Shown: in pieces, positions 11,615-23,644 of the stretch
Layout of the letters: each line of letters starts with the position of its first letter
Position numbering within the stretch: position 1 is the stretch's first letter
Assembly (NCBI GenBank): GCA_963920635.1
Contig: OY987298.1
Location: 143,442,257-143,506,256 of the forward strand
Direction of reading: 5' to 3'
From: Pseudeuparius sepicola
Taxonomy: Eukaryota > Arthropoda > Insecta > Coleoptera > Anthribidae
Length of the DNA: 64,000 nucleotides
Position numbers and translations under genes: made by a program
Notes under the pieces: model-generated
Databases searched by the model: none
Told to the model about the DNA's origin: nothing
Seen by the model: only the letters and a program-made list of their open reading frames with translations

Positions 11615-12322
11615 AGCTATAACAACGTAATCTTTCAATATGGTGAGTTTGGTCAGTTTGAACAATGATATTCAATATGTAGACTGGATCGGAGCTTATG
11701 TATTTATTTATCCACAGTACGGTATAATTATTAAGAACTTATAAGTGTATTTATTAGATTATAGTTTGTAAATACTGTGCGATTTTAAAGGATTTTGGTT
11801 CATATTCTGGCACATAATGTACACAATGTACACTCGCAGTTACTATAATTATTCGCAACGTGGTGTATCTACGTAGTAACGATCGCTTATTAATTTACTT
11901 AATGTTAATTGTTTGGGGTTTGGGCATATGGTCACAGCCGACTCTAGGAGAAGCCCTGAAGCTGAGAAAGCGCAACATGGCTAGCGGGTCTGCGCGGCGT
12001 GGCCTGTCACTCACTGTCAGTTGATTTTACAAGAAATTTACCAAAATTAATTTGTGTATTGCGGGTAGTGCTATCGTCGTCAGATTGCTACGACCAGGCA
12101 GTGTGTCTCTGGGTGGAAACAGACTGCCCGAAGTACTGGCGACAGCTTTTTTATAAATTTGTTTTGTTTGTGCAAAAGTGAAACATTTCTATAAAAGTTC
12201 TAAGTGAAGAATCGTGCCTTTACCGGCTGTAAGTAAAATCGTAATAATAACTAGGTTTCCTTTGCTTGACGGCAAGAGGTCAACTTGTATTCGTTTTGGG
12301 CTTTCCAAAGGACGAAAATTTA

Positions 12323-13550
12323 AGAAAAGAAAAGAAAAGAAAAGAAGACGTTTATTTCCAACAGGATTACACCCAATTATAGGAAATACAAAAGAAAAAG
12401 AAATCAAACAATGTGCACTATACATGCATACCAAAATATTATACATCAAAATAAATATACTCTAAAAAGTGATGCTGTTCAAAATAGCCTCCAGAGATTC
12501 GTGATGTATATCCCTATCTTTACACAAGCTATCAAACTCCCTACATAAAACATACACAGGACACATATACATTACATTTGAATTGATTGAGGGATTGTAA
12601 AACACTGGTGTATGACGGGACTCACAACGCGTACCATAAAATTAATGCTTTGCAACAGAAATGGGCAATCGATATTGTTATGTAAGATATTATATAGAAA
12701 TTTTACAGCGATTAATCTCCGTCTCTCATGCAGTGAGGTCTCTCGACAACGTGACAACAGTAGATCGTGATCATAACCTCTGGGTGCATACACTAGGTCT
12801 TCTTTATACACAAGATATTTAAGGAATCTTCGCTGTACTGATTCAATACTATTTATGTGGCAGTTGTATATGGGTGACCAGATTAAAGTGCAGGATTCCA
12901 GTCTTGAACGGACGAAAGTGTAATATAAGAGCTTTAGTGTCTGTGGATTTTCAAATAATCTGCTATTCCTTATAACAAATCCCAGTGTCCTTGCAGCTGA
13001 AGAAACCAGGTATTGAATGTGAGGTACAAATGTAAATTTTTGGTCAAAGTAAACACCTAAATCTTTGATAATATCCAATCGATCTAAAGCAGTTACTCCA
13101 ATTTTGTAACTGTAAGTCTATATCCCCCTGCAAAGAAACACAATCATCGTGGGTTCTAATATTTTTGAAAAGTTTCAGATCATCCGCATACACCAGCTTT
13201 TCACACTCAATTTGTCCTATCAAGTCATTAATAAATATCAGTAATAGGAGTGGACCAAGATTGGACCCCTGTGGCACCCCAGAAGTGGGAGTGAACAAGT
13301 GAGATGAGAAACCTTCTATTTCAACAAATTGTTTGCGATCGATCAAGTACGAACACAAGAAAGACACGAGATTAAATGCTGCACCAAATTGTTCCAATTT
13401 TGAGAGCAAAACGTAGTGATCAATCTGGTCAAAGGCCTTCTGGAAATCCGTATACACAACGTCGACTTGCCCCCTGTCATCCAAAACTTCACATATTTGT
13501 TGCGACAGGGAGGCAAGATTTGTCAAACACGATCTTTTATTGATGAATGA
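12323..13550 (-). mobile_element. Jockey-like non-LTR retrotransposon fragment, 5'-truncated
   Basis: This block is absent from the otherwise colinear repeat copy at 22511-23640, which marks it as an insertion. In its minus-strand reading it carries reverse transcriptase motifs and ends (low-coordinate side) in a gaaaa-rich simple tract (12324-12348 on the plus strand). A clear target duplication could not be identified. Confidence 0.7.
12572..13526 (-). pseudogene. Jockey-like reverse transcriptase, broken
   Basis: The first frame (13526-13044, 160 codons) has motif A TDFQKAFDQIDH, motif B SGVPQGSNLGP and motif C YADDLKLF near residues 113-120. These are the palm motifs of a non-LTR reverse transcriptase. 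The second frame (13078-12572, 168 codons) carries the downstream IKDLGVYFD segment and the thumb/connection region. The frames overlap out of register near 13044-13090, and the stretch normally found between YADD and the GVYFD segment is too short. An internal deletion with a frameshift has therefore broken the gene. The N-terminal endonuclease is missing. Assignment to the jockey/CR1 type rests on motif wording only. Confidence 0.75.
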
Positions 13551-14187
13551 ATGAAATGATTATGGGCCAATTGCACAGACAAACCCTTTAAAATTAAAGG
13601 AGCTTTCTAACAATCCAAACATTGTTGCAATAGTTTCTTTACCTAATTTTAAAGTCAAAATATATTTTAATTGAATGTATTATGAAATTGACCCTAACTG
13701 CCATTTCAATCACAAGAGATATTATTCTCCTTCACAACATGCAGTTCTCTGTTCGCTTGTTGTTTGTATTTTTACGAAAATTTGACCTTAAGGGAAGATA
13801 GGTAATCATCATTTGCCCGACGGCGCACTTTGCGAAAATTCTCACAAATATTCGACTTAGAACAAAATGTAGTTCCCTCTATTTGCCCAAATTTACCATA
13901 GATATTATTTGTCGAAAATGTACCTATACAGACCAGGATTCGTCCTTATTATTACTTATATTATATTATGTGTATATTTTGTTACTTGTTACTGCCTTTA
14001 TTGTCTGTTAAACAAACCTACTTACTTAGGTATGTATCTAATTATAATTAAAAAGAGGGTTGAACATTTATTAGAAACGATAAACTAAGCCAAAGTGCAG
14101 ACTGCTCTAGACTGCATAGACCCGTTGAACCGTCCCGCTGCGGCGTTGCCACATGTTTGCACAGGGCTTGTAAAGTTTGAAAGGTTG

Positions 14188-17100
14188 TAGAATGGCTTAA
14201 ACTGTTAAAATGTTCGTATGATTTTATTCATACATATTGACTTATTAAAATAAATATATAGATTAAAATTTGCCACACCTTGTAGGTGTAGTATCGTCCT
14301 CTTACGATAGGTATGAGGAAGTAATTCCCATCCCAACACAAACAAATCCTCCTTCCAATATCAGCACTCGTATTTTTCTTCCACCTCTCATCAGATAGGA
14401 TTCCCGGCGGGAGCAGACAATGACCCATTACGTGGAACTCTAATTATCTGACGAGAATTTGCATTGTTTTCTCGCCAGGCATCCTCGCCGGCTACCATCG
14501 GACGCTAAAAATCATGTAGGCCGATTAGACGTCATTGTTTTATTGTTGTTATTGTTCCGACTGACCTGGCGCTGGCCGGCCCGTGGGAACGCGGTTTCAT
14601 ATTTAGCGGTGGCGGCTCGAAATCGAATTAAATAATATGGTTATAATAAAATTTAATAAAAATATTTACAAGGTGTTTCAATTTTAAGTTGTCCATCGTC
14701 CATGAAATAAATTGGCCCTCGTTTCACGATTATTATAGATATAAAGAAAGAAAGGAAACGTTTCTAAAGAATGCGGGCAGCGTTGCGAGATTTCCTATAC
14801 GAGTACTTAGTCGTTATTTATTAGCTAATACAAGTTTTGATTGAAGCCGAATTTCTGAACTCTGTAATACCGAAAAAATAAAGCTCGCATCACGCGACCA
14901 CTTACTCATTTTTGTTTATCATTTATTTTTAACGCGGTGTGATAAAACACCTATTATATTTTTTTTCAACATCGTCGCGTCTACCATCTCCTTTGAAATA
15001 TGGCAACAAAGAACTTCTGCCTGCGAGCCACCGACAAAATCAGTTAGCCAACGCGTTTTGTGCCCACACCAACTTATGATTCTCCAGAGTAGGTATAGAC
15101 TGGGTTTATTGTAAATGTAAATCTAAAACAGACCTATTTATTATTTCTAGTAAATTGTTAACTTATTTTTGTATTTATTTCTCACATTCTTACAGAGAAG
15201 GCACTGCCTCCTCTGCCGTCCCGGACGAGCCGCCACTGGCGTTCAGCTTTTTATAATTTGTTTTGTGATCGGTACCTAGCCACGTGTAATTTACATACCT
15301 TGGTCGTTTTCGGCTGAATACTTAAACTATTAGTGTTTTCGGTTTCTTACAGATGGCGTTGGTACATATCTTTCCAGCTAGTGCTGTTCAAAGATTAACT
15401 TAAGCGACGAATAGTTCCTGGGCATATTGTAGTAGTAGTATGTTTTCGTTTCACAGGTCAGCGCTCTTGCGCTTTTTGCCTGCAGTCTTAGCTTGTAGTA
15501 GTGTTCAGGACTTCAGGTGTAGGATTTTGCAATTGCACTTACTCAGTCACTCACGCATTGATACTGCCATATGCATACTGTAGCTTTGTGGATTTGTCTT
15601 AGTGGGTCATACTGAGTTATAGCCGGCTGATGACGGCATAACTAGCTAGAAACAGTCGACTGTCGTACCCACTACGTCAGTCACACAATTCGAGGCCAAC
15701 GATAAAGACAGGCCATGGCGCTAACGCATAATCGCGTAGTCACGTGACCAACTTAGTCCTATATAATAAAAGGCATTTTTGGAGATAAGTAGAAAAAACA
15801 AATTTCGTAACAATTACTAATAACTATTACATTTTGGTTTTGTGCATCCAGGCTTTTTCTAATTGTTTTTTCAAAATTTTCAATCTGCCTCAGCTGTTTT
15901 GGGCTGAGAGTTAAACGGCACTGCACTCAAATGTTTTGGCAAATTCTCAAAAATTGTTGGGACAGCACCTTAATTAAATTTAGGTGATATTCTCTATAGG
16001 TAGGTATTTTCCTCCCACAACACATTTGTCCACTTTATTTGTTTCACTTTTTTGAAAATTTGTTAGCCACACGTACTTCAGGGTTTTTTAGAAATTAAAT
16101 CTCAGTTGGAATTTGACGAATCCATTTTTGGCGCAAATTTTATTCCGAGGCAAAGCAAATGTTGTTATGGTGACATTTTCTTCCTGGCTTTTGTAATATG
16201 TATAAATATATTATAAACAGACCCAATATTTGGTATATAGGTTATTTTTTACGAAATAAAATGAAAACTCACCTCAGTAGGTATACTGTAAATATGGACG
16301 AGGTCCCAGTTGATCGGCAGCGTGAAAGGCCGAATAGGAACCGTATCAGGGCGTGGGTCGACAACGAAAATCCTCGAGTAGGTACGTTACAACACACCTA
16401 AAGAATAACACGTATTTCCAAACACAAAATGTTGTAAATTTTTGTCAAACTATGTAAAGATCATTCAAGCACCAATGGAGATTTTTAATTTGTCCATGTC
16501 TTTTATGGAATTTTAATATTAAACAAAAAACAAATTTTAAAAATTTTTGTAAACAAAATTTGAAAAACTTGATGATAGCTAATAAAAGGCCGAAACGTAC
16601 GTCCTTAGTAAAAAGGCTAATTTTGTTTTAGACTACAATAAATGGTAGAAGCCCAGGAAGTCTTTTTCTACTTGAAACAAAACCTACCAGGAAAACACTA
16701 AGAAATTCGTTACAACACTGATTTATTTCGCACAAGGTGAATGATGAATACAAAATACACAAACCCGAACGTGGTCAACGGGAACGGCTTCCAGCCACCC
16801 GGACCGTCTGAACTCGCGGATCTCCCGTAAGCAGTTCACCCGTCTGTGTCTCAGGCTCCACCGTCCATTCTGGGCTCTCACCCAGAGGCCATAATAACAC
16901 CTGAGCGGTTCGCCTCGGCCAGGACACACGCGTACAAGACACAAACTTGGTTCTAAAATATAAACTAAGACGTTTAAAAACACTTTAAAAATTTAAAACT
17001 TCTCAAAACCCAAGCTGCCGCTTTCCGTCATGTAACAAATGACATGGTGTCGGACTAAGATGGGCACGTTATTTTTGTGCGCCATGGCCCGTCTTTATCG

Positions 17101-17590
17101 TAGGCCTCGCACAACATTTAACACATCCTTGTAAGCATATTTATGTGGTCGCAATTAATACGTCTAAAACTGACGCCAATCCCTTTTTTCTCACCCCCAA
17201 TAAGTGGCCAACATAAGTTACGGTCCCCAATAACTTGAGGAAACGGCCCCCTCGAAACTTTACGGGGGTGAACTTTTCCATTCGTCACGAGTCACGGCGA
17301 CATTTTTGCCGTCCTTCCGCCTTCCGCTCTTTTTAAGGGCGGGTTCGCGCCCCCCGCCACGATTTATGGCCGTTCTAAAAGCGCTAATATCGCCCGTATA
17401 TTAGCCGGAGCGATTTCTAATAAAAAAGTTGAGCGGTCCGGGGACGGCGATTTATTTCCGGACCCTTTAAAGCAGACGTCAACCCTGAGTGGCTTACTTA
17501 GAGAGGTCTTTTCATCGGCAACGGTATAAAGTGAGGTTATGGTTGGTTCGAATCACCTACAAATCTGGGTGGTCCAGTGGTAAGTAACTA
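14188..17590. other. Intergenic, no supported gene
   Basis: A hAT-like terminus (gagccgccactg, about 15230) occurs without a convincing left partner; the similar ggtggcggctcg at about 14609 has non-matching flanks. The ORFs at 16198-16401 (ending in an Arg-rich tail) and 16723-16983 carry no motif I recognise. Repeated taggta tracts are frequent. No RNA gene is seen. Confidence 0.4.
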
Positions 17591-17592
17591 TA

Positions 17593-19120
17593 CAGAGTGA
17601 GTTTTTTCGATGCCCACTATGGGGATCTCGGAAACTAGCAGAGCTAGAACAAAGGTTAAATGGGGAAAGAATTGCAGTTTTGAATGCTCAATCTAATGCC
17701 TCTTTTGGATTTTCAAAAAAGTTCATGGCTCACTAGATATTTTGAAAAGAGTGATTTTTTGCTATTTCATCAGATCTCATTAGCTCCGTTATTTCTGATT
17801 ATACAGAAAAACTGGGGAGGCAAAAATTGTAGATAATTTTGGGGTTAATAATATAATCTCATCAAATTTTTTATGTTGTTTGTGATTTTTGTGATGTGAC
17901 ATAAACTTGTGTTTTTTAAATGTAAATCATAGTTGGCTGTGGCCTTATCAAATCGGCCATTTTTTGAGCTTTCCAAAAATATAATACTCGGCATAGTTAT
18001 TATAATAAATAAAATAGCTATGGCTAATTTTCTGATTTTTTTTTAATTTTCACATAGTCATCCATGGAATATTTTCATAATTACGTTCTATTTTATAATA
18101 AGGCATACTTGACACTTTCAAATATTTTATTTTTAGCTGGTAACAAAATGTAATAAAATAAAACAAAAATTATCATGATGGAGCTCCACCACATAATTAT
18201 TTACCCGTAAGAAATTACCTATATCAGCTCTATCCTAATAGTTGGATAGGGAGAAATAGACCTATTTCCTGGTCGCCCCGATCCCCCGATTTGTCTGTTT
18301 TGGATTTCTTTTTGTGGGGAACAGTACAAAATGAAGTATGAGAAAATTGTTGAATTAAGAGCAGCTGTTTCAGAAGCAATTGCCAATATTGACAGGCACT
18401 CTCTAAGAAAGGCGACAAATTCAGTTTTAAAAAGATGCAATATTTGCATAAATAATAATGGTGGCTTGTTTGAACACCTTTTTTATTTTAAAAGGTGATC
18501 TTTTAAAATAATAATAATTTGAATTTGAGTTTTTTAATTTTTGTTTCATTTTGTTACATTTTGTTACCAGCTAAAAATAAAATATTAGAAATTTTGAAAT
18601 ATGTCTAAATATAAAATATAACGTAATTATGAAAATATTCCATGGCTGACTATGTGAAAATTTAAAAAAAATCAGAAAATTAGCCATAGCTCTCTTATTT
18701 TTTATAGTAACTGTGCCGAGTATTATAATCTTCGGAAAGCTCAAAAAATGGCCGATTTTATAAGGTCACAGCCAACTATGATTTACATAAAAAAAACACA
18801 GGTTTATGTCATATTTCAAAAATCACAAACAACATAAAAAATTGGATCAGATTATCTTATTAAGCCCAAAATTATCTACAATTTTTGTCTCTACAGTTTT
18901 TCTGTATAATCAGAAATAACGGAGCTTCCTTCAGAGATCTGATGAAATAGCAAAAAATCACTCTTTTCTAAATGTCTAGAGAGCCATGAACTTTTTTAAA
19001 AATCCAAAAGAGGCATTAGATTGAGCATTCAAAACTGCAATTCTTTCCCCATTTAACCTTTGTTCTAGCTCTGCTAGTTTCCGAGATCCCCATAATGGGC
19101 ATCGAAAAAAACTCACCCTG
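17593..19120 (+). mobile_element. Tc1/mariner-type element with about 590-bp inverted arms and a transposase relic
   Basis: The left end cagagtgagttttttcgatg (17593) is inverted at the right end (aactcaccctg to 19120), with TA on both sides (17591-17592, 19121-19122). The arms run to about 18174 and from about 18530. They match over long stretches with scattered substitutions, for example atgggcatcg, catgaactttttt and aatatttcc blocks. The central unpaired part holds a DD41D-type transposase C-terminal relic in the plus strand. The size and relic indicate an internally deleted, nonautonomous derivative related to the element at 30556-33203. Confidence 0.8.
18233..18475 (+). pseudogene. DD41D mariner transposase, C-terminal relic
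   Basis: A plus-strand reading gives WIGRNRPISWSPRSPDLSVL, then DFFLWGTVQNEV, which closely parallels the WIGRGGPVAWPPRSPDITPL and DFFVWG stretch of the intact transposase at 31207-32313. The aspartate after the SPD block corresponds to the third catalytic residue. A stop then interrupts the frame. After a shift, VELRAAVSEAIANID and LRKATNSVLKRCN resemble the C-terminal helices of the same family. The N-terminal DNA-binding half and the first two catalytic aspartates are gone. Confidence 0.7.
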
Positions 19121-19122
19121 TA

Positions 19123-20925
19123 GATCTACGACGTCAAAAGATTGCGATTTAGCGACATTTACCTTTCTCCGAAATTATTATTTACTGAGATACATAATGC
19201 GTTAAAGTTCTTTTTTTGAGATTGAATGACTATATCTACCAAAATAATTCAGCTGCTGAATTGAAATTAGATATCAAAATTCTGCGATCATATTATTTTT
19301 GGAAATAAATAAACAATTAAAATAATGCAGACAATAGTCTTTCTGCCATTATTACAAAAGTTGTTGTCGTGCAGCAATTTCCAGAATCCCCAACCTTAGC
19401 ACAGCCTTCCAAACGCATTATCGGCATCGCAGCTCCACAATCGAGTTATAAATAAATGTAACTGCGTTTATGGGGTGATTTCTGCTGAATCTAAATGGGG
19501 GGAATAAAAACCGAACGCTGTAAGAATACTAATGGCTGTGTGAAGGCGCGCAACAAGAATTCCCGATATAACTACACGGTTATAGAGATCGTTCGGAACG
19601 ATGGCACAGAAAGAACGTTTTAAGATTTCTGTAATACCAGCGAATAACTTAGGGAGCTGATTTCATCGAGAAAGTAGTTTTTCTTCTGATCCCAACTGGC
19701 CCGAGTTGTTCCAAACCGTTCCGAACTGTTCCGAACTGTTCTAAACTATTCTGAACTGTTCTGATTTGTTCTGAACTGTTCCGAATTGTTATAAGTCTCC
19801 AAAACAGGTATGATGACGATGCTTTGGAGTACAAAATGATTGCTAAACTGGTCGCGCATCGTATGACCATAATGGTATTGTGCTCTGGTTCAGATGGTAC
19901 CGCAGAAGGTAATTGATTTTTCATTTGCCGTCGGTGCCATAAAGCCCTGTTTCATGCACCATTAAAAAAGGTGCAGCTTGGATCACTTTGCGGTCAGATC
20001 AGGATTATTTTTCCGCTCCATAAATGGCTCGAGATTTGTCGGGATTTTCGACTTGAGGTCTGAGAGAAACCGGCAGATTAGTTAATGTTGCGTGAAATGT
20101 TGAAAGACATTTTATTCGTCCTAGAATTCATAAAATGTTTTATTTACAACTGAAATAGATACTGGTCTGAACAAGATTTATAGCTTCTACGAGTCGGATA
20201 TTTATATTTCCCGTCTTTTTTTTCAAAATCGCGAGTTTAAACTCTCCTCTCATAAAAATATTTACCACGGATGATTCGATTGTTATTATTTTCTGTATAT
20301 TTTCTCCCTAAATTACCATAATTCTAAAAGTTTACTTGATTTTCAATATTACACAAAGAAATAATGTGATCAATGTTTTTTTCTTTTTGGGCACAGGTCC
20401 GGATTAAGGGAGATATAGACCCTTAAAATGGTCCGTCCAGAACTCGGATTGACCGATTTTCCCCAGATTTGGCAGGGATTGCTAAAATATTATGGTTCCA
20501 CACGACCTCATATTTGTGATGACCGCTAAAATTCGCTATTTACACATAGGCATTATGTTGTTTTATGTTTTCTGTAACTTTTTTGTCCTCTATTTATTTT
20601 CTCTAAACTAGGTAGCTTGCCATAGAATGCAGAATTTAATTCTCTACAAAGAAGTATTTTTGTAATATTTTATTTTATTTAAAATGAAGAATAGTGTATG
20701 TACAGGTAACTTTTTAAGTCCTTCATTGACAAAAAAGTTTAAATAAAAACTCTTGTGAGACTAAGTCCAGATTTACAATTATCTCAACCAGATAAAGTTG
20801 CAAGTCCCAATTTGTGGATACGACAAATTGCTTGGTTTGAAAGTAATTTGCGACAATTTTGTTTTGAAAAATCAAGTACCTACCTATTATGCTTTGTATA
20901 TTACAAAATAGTATATTTCCTAACA
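19123..20925. other. Intergenic, repeat fragment and minisatellite, no gene
   Basis: Positions 19196-19300 (aaagttctttttttgagatt ... accaaaataattcagctgctg) resemble 36345-36440 inside the MITE at 36227-36892, so a fragment of that family lies here beside another mariner-type element. A 10-bp tandem repeat at 19701-19790 is annotated separately. Nothing else is recognisable. Confidence 0.45.
19701..19790. repeat. 10-bp minisatellite, about 9 units
   Basis: The decamer ccgaactgtt is repeated in exact 10-base register about nine times with one or two changes per unit (for example ctaaactatt, ctgatttgtt). The minus-strand ORF across it simply reads the repeat and is not considered a gene. Confidence 0.85.
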
Positions 20926-21238
20926 AGTGCGGAAAGTGCCACTTTTCCGTACGCGATTGCAGTTGGCTGAACGACGCGTAGCGGGGTTCAGCCAAGAAAT
21001 CGAGTGTGGAAAAGATACTTTCCGCAAGAGTTAGGAACACTATTTTTCCTACAAGCGTGCGGAAAAGTATACACAAAAGTATACACTTTTCCGCACGCAT
21101 TTACTTTTCCGCACGCATTTTAGTTTAGAAAGTGTCACTTTTCCGCACTAGTCGGAAAAGTAGTGCGGAAAGGTGACACTTTCTAAATTAAAATGCGTGC
21201 GGAAAAGTGTACCTTTCCGCACGCTTGTAGAAAAAAAC
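20926..21238. repeat. Cluster of inverted gtgcggaaaagtg repeats
   Basis: The motif gtgcggaaaagtg and its inverse occur repeatedly. Arms at about 21047-21145 and 21152-21238 form an almost perfect palindrome around ccgcactagtcggaaaag. A further inverted pair lies at 20930-20955 and 21014-21032. The ORFs here (20723-21100, 20755-20970, 21193-21429) are consequences of the palindrome. Probably a foldback-type element; no target duplication was identified. Confidence 0.65.
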
Positions 21239-21254
21239 TGTTTTTTTTTACACT

Positions 21255-21860
21255 TTTAGTTAAGTGTCTTTCCTGTAGGAGTTACGGCAAAATGTTATCA
21301 AGAAAAGTTGTTCAAAATGAAAGACTGAGTAATTTTCCAAAATTTGAAAATCCTAGGCCTACTTTGATTTTTTGCTCATTTTTAATAGAAAAGTGGGGAA
21401 AAGTGCCCTTTTGGTCAAAGATATTATAAAATATTGTTAGAAAAAATTGTTAAGAATGCAAAAATAAATAAGATAGCACAATTTAAAAACAAAAGGGCAC
21501 TTTCCCACCTTTTTAGTAAAAAAGCAAAAAATCAAAGTAGTCCTAGGAATTTGAAATTGTGTACACATACTCAGTTTTTCATTTGAACCACTTTTCTTAA
21601 TAACATTTTGCCGTAATTCCTATAGAAAAGGCACGCAAGTTGGGAAAAGTGCTCTTTTGCCTTTAAATTTTGCTGTTTTATTCATTTTTGCATTCTTAAC
21701 AATTTTTCCTAGTAACATTTCGTATTATCTTTTGCCAAAAGGGCACTTTTCCCCACTCTCCTAGTAAAAAAGAGCAAAAATCAAAGTTTCTCATTCTGAA
21801 CAACTTTTCTTAATAACATTTTGCCGTAAGTCCTATAGGAAAGGCAGTTTGCTAGTGTGA
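21255..21860. repeat. Three alternating-orientation copies of an inverted repeat unit
   Basis: A unit containing gagttacggcaaaatgttat, then aagtggggaaaagtgccctt, occurs forward at 21280-21425, inverted at about 21500-21640, and a third time at 21710-21845 (again ending ttttgccgtaagtcctata). The internal sequences agree with scattered changes. This is an imperfect palindrome with an extra arm, next to the preceding inverted cluster. No coding potential. Confidence 0.6.
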
Positions 21861-22510
21861 AAAACAGTTTTTCCAAATATCCAAGGCATACAAACTAAAA
21901 TTATGTCGAAAATTGCTTTCAAACCAAGCATCAGGGCTACTGATCCCTCTTTACATATATATTTTAAAAATAATAAATTGCTTAAAATTTTGTGGCAAAC
22001 TAGAATTAGCGTTACGAGAGCACCAACAAACAGAAGATTCTCAAAATCCGAGTTAGATTCTATTCAGATATAGGTACCTTAATGGTTTCCCCCATTACCA
22101 CCCATGCCAAAACAATCCATTATTAATTCCTTAGTATATCGAGCAATATCCCTCTCCGATCCTGATAATATTCTACTTGCCAACAATTATTGTTCTTTCT
22201 TATCATAGTGTCCAGCGCTCTATTAAGAAGTTTATTATATCCATAACAACCGATCGCATCTCCAAAATTCTAAATCGACATAACTAACAAGATTTCCCGC
22301 GCTCCCTAAATTAACCCAATATTACCGACCGATTAAGGATATTATACCATTGAGTACGAGTGGTGTATATCGTGTGCCATTCTCATGTGGACGAGTGGAG
22401 AAACGGGACGTAATGTTTCAACGCGTAGGTAGGTAACGTTGTGTACGGTTGCGCCAACCGGGTAATTCTGCACTTGCCGAACATTATCTGGACACGGGGG
22501 CGCCAAGTCA
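21861..22510. other. Intergenic, no gene seen
   Basis: No repeat, RNA gene or coding region could be recognised in this stretch. Confidence 0.4.
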
Positions 22511-23640
22511 CAACCTTCTCAAGCTTACAAGCCCTGTGCAAACATGTGGCAACGCCGCAGCGGGACGGTTCAACGGGTCTATGCAGTTTAGAGCAGTCTG
22601 CACTTTGGCTTAGTTTATCTTTTCTAATAAAATGTTCAACCCTCTTTTTAATTATAATTAGATACACTTGTGAAATTTGTTTCAATAATTGGATAGGTAT
22701 ACCTAAGTAAGTAGGTGCGACAATAATAAAAGCAGTAACAAGTAACAAAATGTACACAGAAGTATAAGTATTTATAATAAGTTCATTCCTGGTGTGGCTA
22801 GGTATATTTTCAAAAAAAATATGGTAAATTTTGGCAAATAGAGGGGACTACATTTTGTTGTAAGTCAAATTCTTGTGAGAATTGTTCGCAAAGTGCGCCA
22901 TCAGGCAAATGATGATGGTTAAATTTTCAGAAAAATACAAACAACAAGCGAACAAAGAACAGCATGTTGTGAAGGAGAGTAATCTCATCTGATTGAAATG
23001 GCAGTTAGGGTCAATTTCATAATACATGCAACTAAATTATCTTTTGACTTTAACATCAGGTAAAGAAACGTTTGCAACAATAGTAAAAAATGGTTAGATT
23101 GTTAGAAAACTCCTTTAGTTTTAAAGGGTACTTTAGTTTGTCTATGCAATTGGTCCTTAATCATTATATTTTTAAATTTTCGTCCTTTGGAAATCCCAAA
23201 ACGAATTCAATCAAGTTCACCACTTGCCATCAAGCAAAGAAAACCTAGTTACTTCAAGTTATTATTACGATTTGACTTACAGCCAGGTATACTTATACAA
23301 AGTTCTAGCTTCCTTCGACGGTTCTAGGCATCTTAAGCCTTGAAATTGTAAAGGAACGATTCTTCACTTAGAACTTTTAGAGAAATGTTTCATTTTTTTC
23401 ACAAATAAAACAAATTTATAAAAAAGCTGTTGCCAGCACTTCGGGCTGTCCGTTTCCACCCAGAGACACGCTGTCTCGTCGTAGCAATCTGGCGACAACC
23501 CTACCCGCACTACACAAATTAATTCTGGTAAATTTCTTGTAAAATCAACTGACAGGGAGTGACAGGCCACGCCGCGCAGACCCGCAAGCCATGTTGTCAG
23601 CTTTCTCAACTTCAGGACTTTCCTAGAGCCGGCTGTGGCC
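22511..23640 (-). repeat. Unidentified repeat family, copy 2 (uninterrupted)
   Basis: Inverted relative of 11930-14187, without the jockey-like insertion, so it shows the empty site near 23165-23185. The ORFs 22383-22757 and 23364-23642 are partly mirrored in copy 1 (the latter as the 11999-12181 peptide CHSLSVDFTRNLP). Their frames differ downstream, so no gene is claimed. The conserved peptide could be a relic of an encoded protein. Confidence 0.65.
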
Positions 23641-23644
23641 AAGT

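Larger units (their letters stand above)
11930..14187 (+). repeat. Unidentified repeat family, copy 1 (interrupted; inverse of 22511-23640)
   Basis: The two halves, about 11930-12322 and 13551-14187, together match 22511-23640 in inverted orientation. Examples are tgtctctgggtggaaac at 12103 against its complement near 23454, and cgtcccgctgcggcgttgcc at 14131 against its complement near 22549. The gap between the halves is filled by the jockey-like fragment. Ends are approximate and I found no terminal inverted repeats or target duplication. It may be an LTR-like or large nonautonomous element. Confidence 0.65.

Noticed and set aside
14609..15240. Complete hAT element between ggtggcggctcg and gagccgccactg
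   Set aside because: The outer flanks do not show a matching 8-bp duplication and the left match is short; only a right-end-like fragment can be noted.
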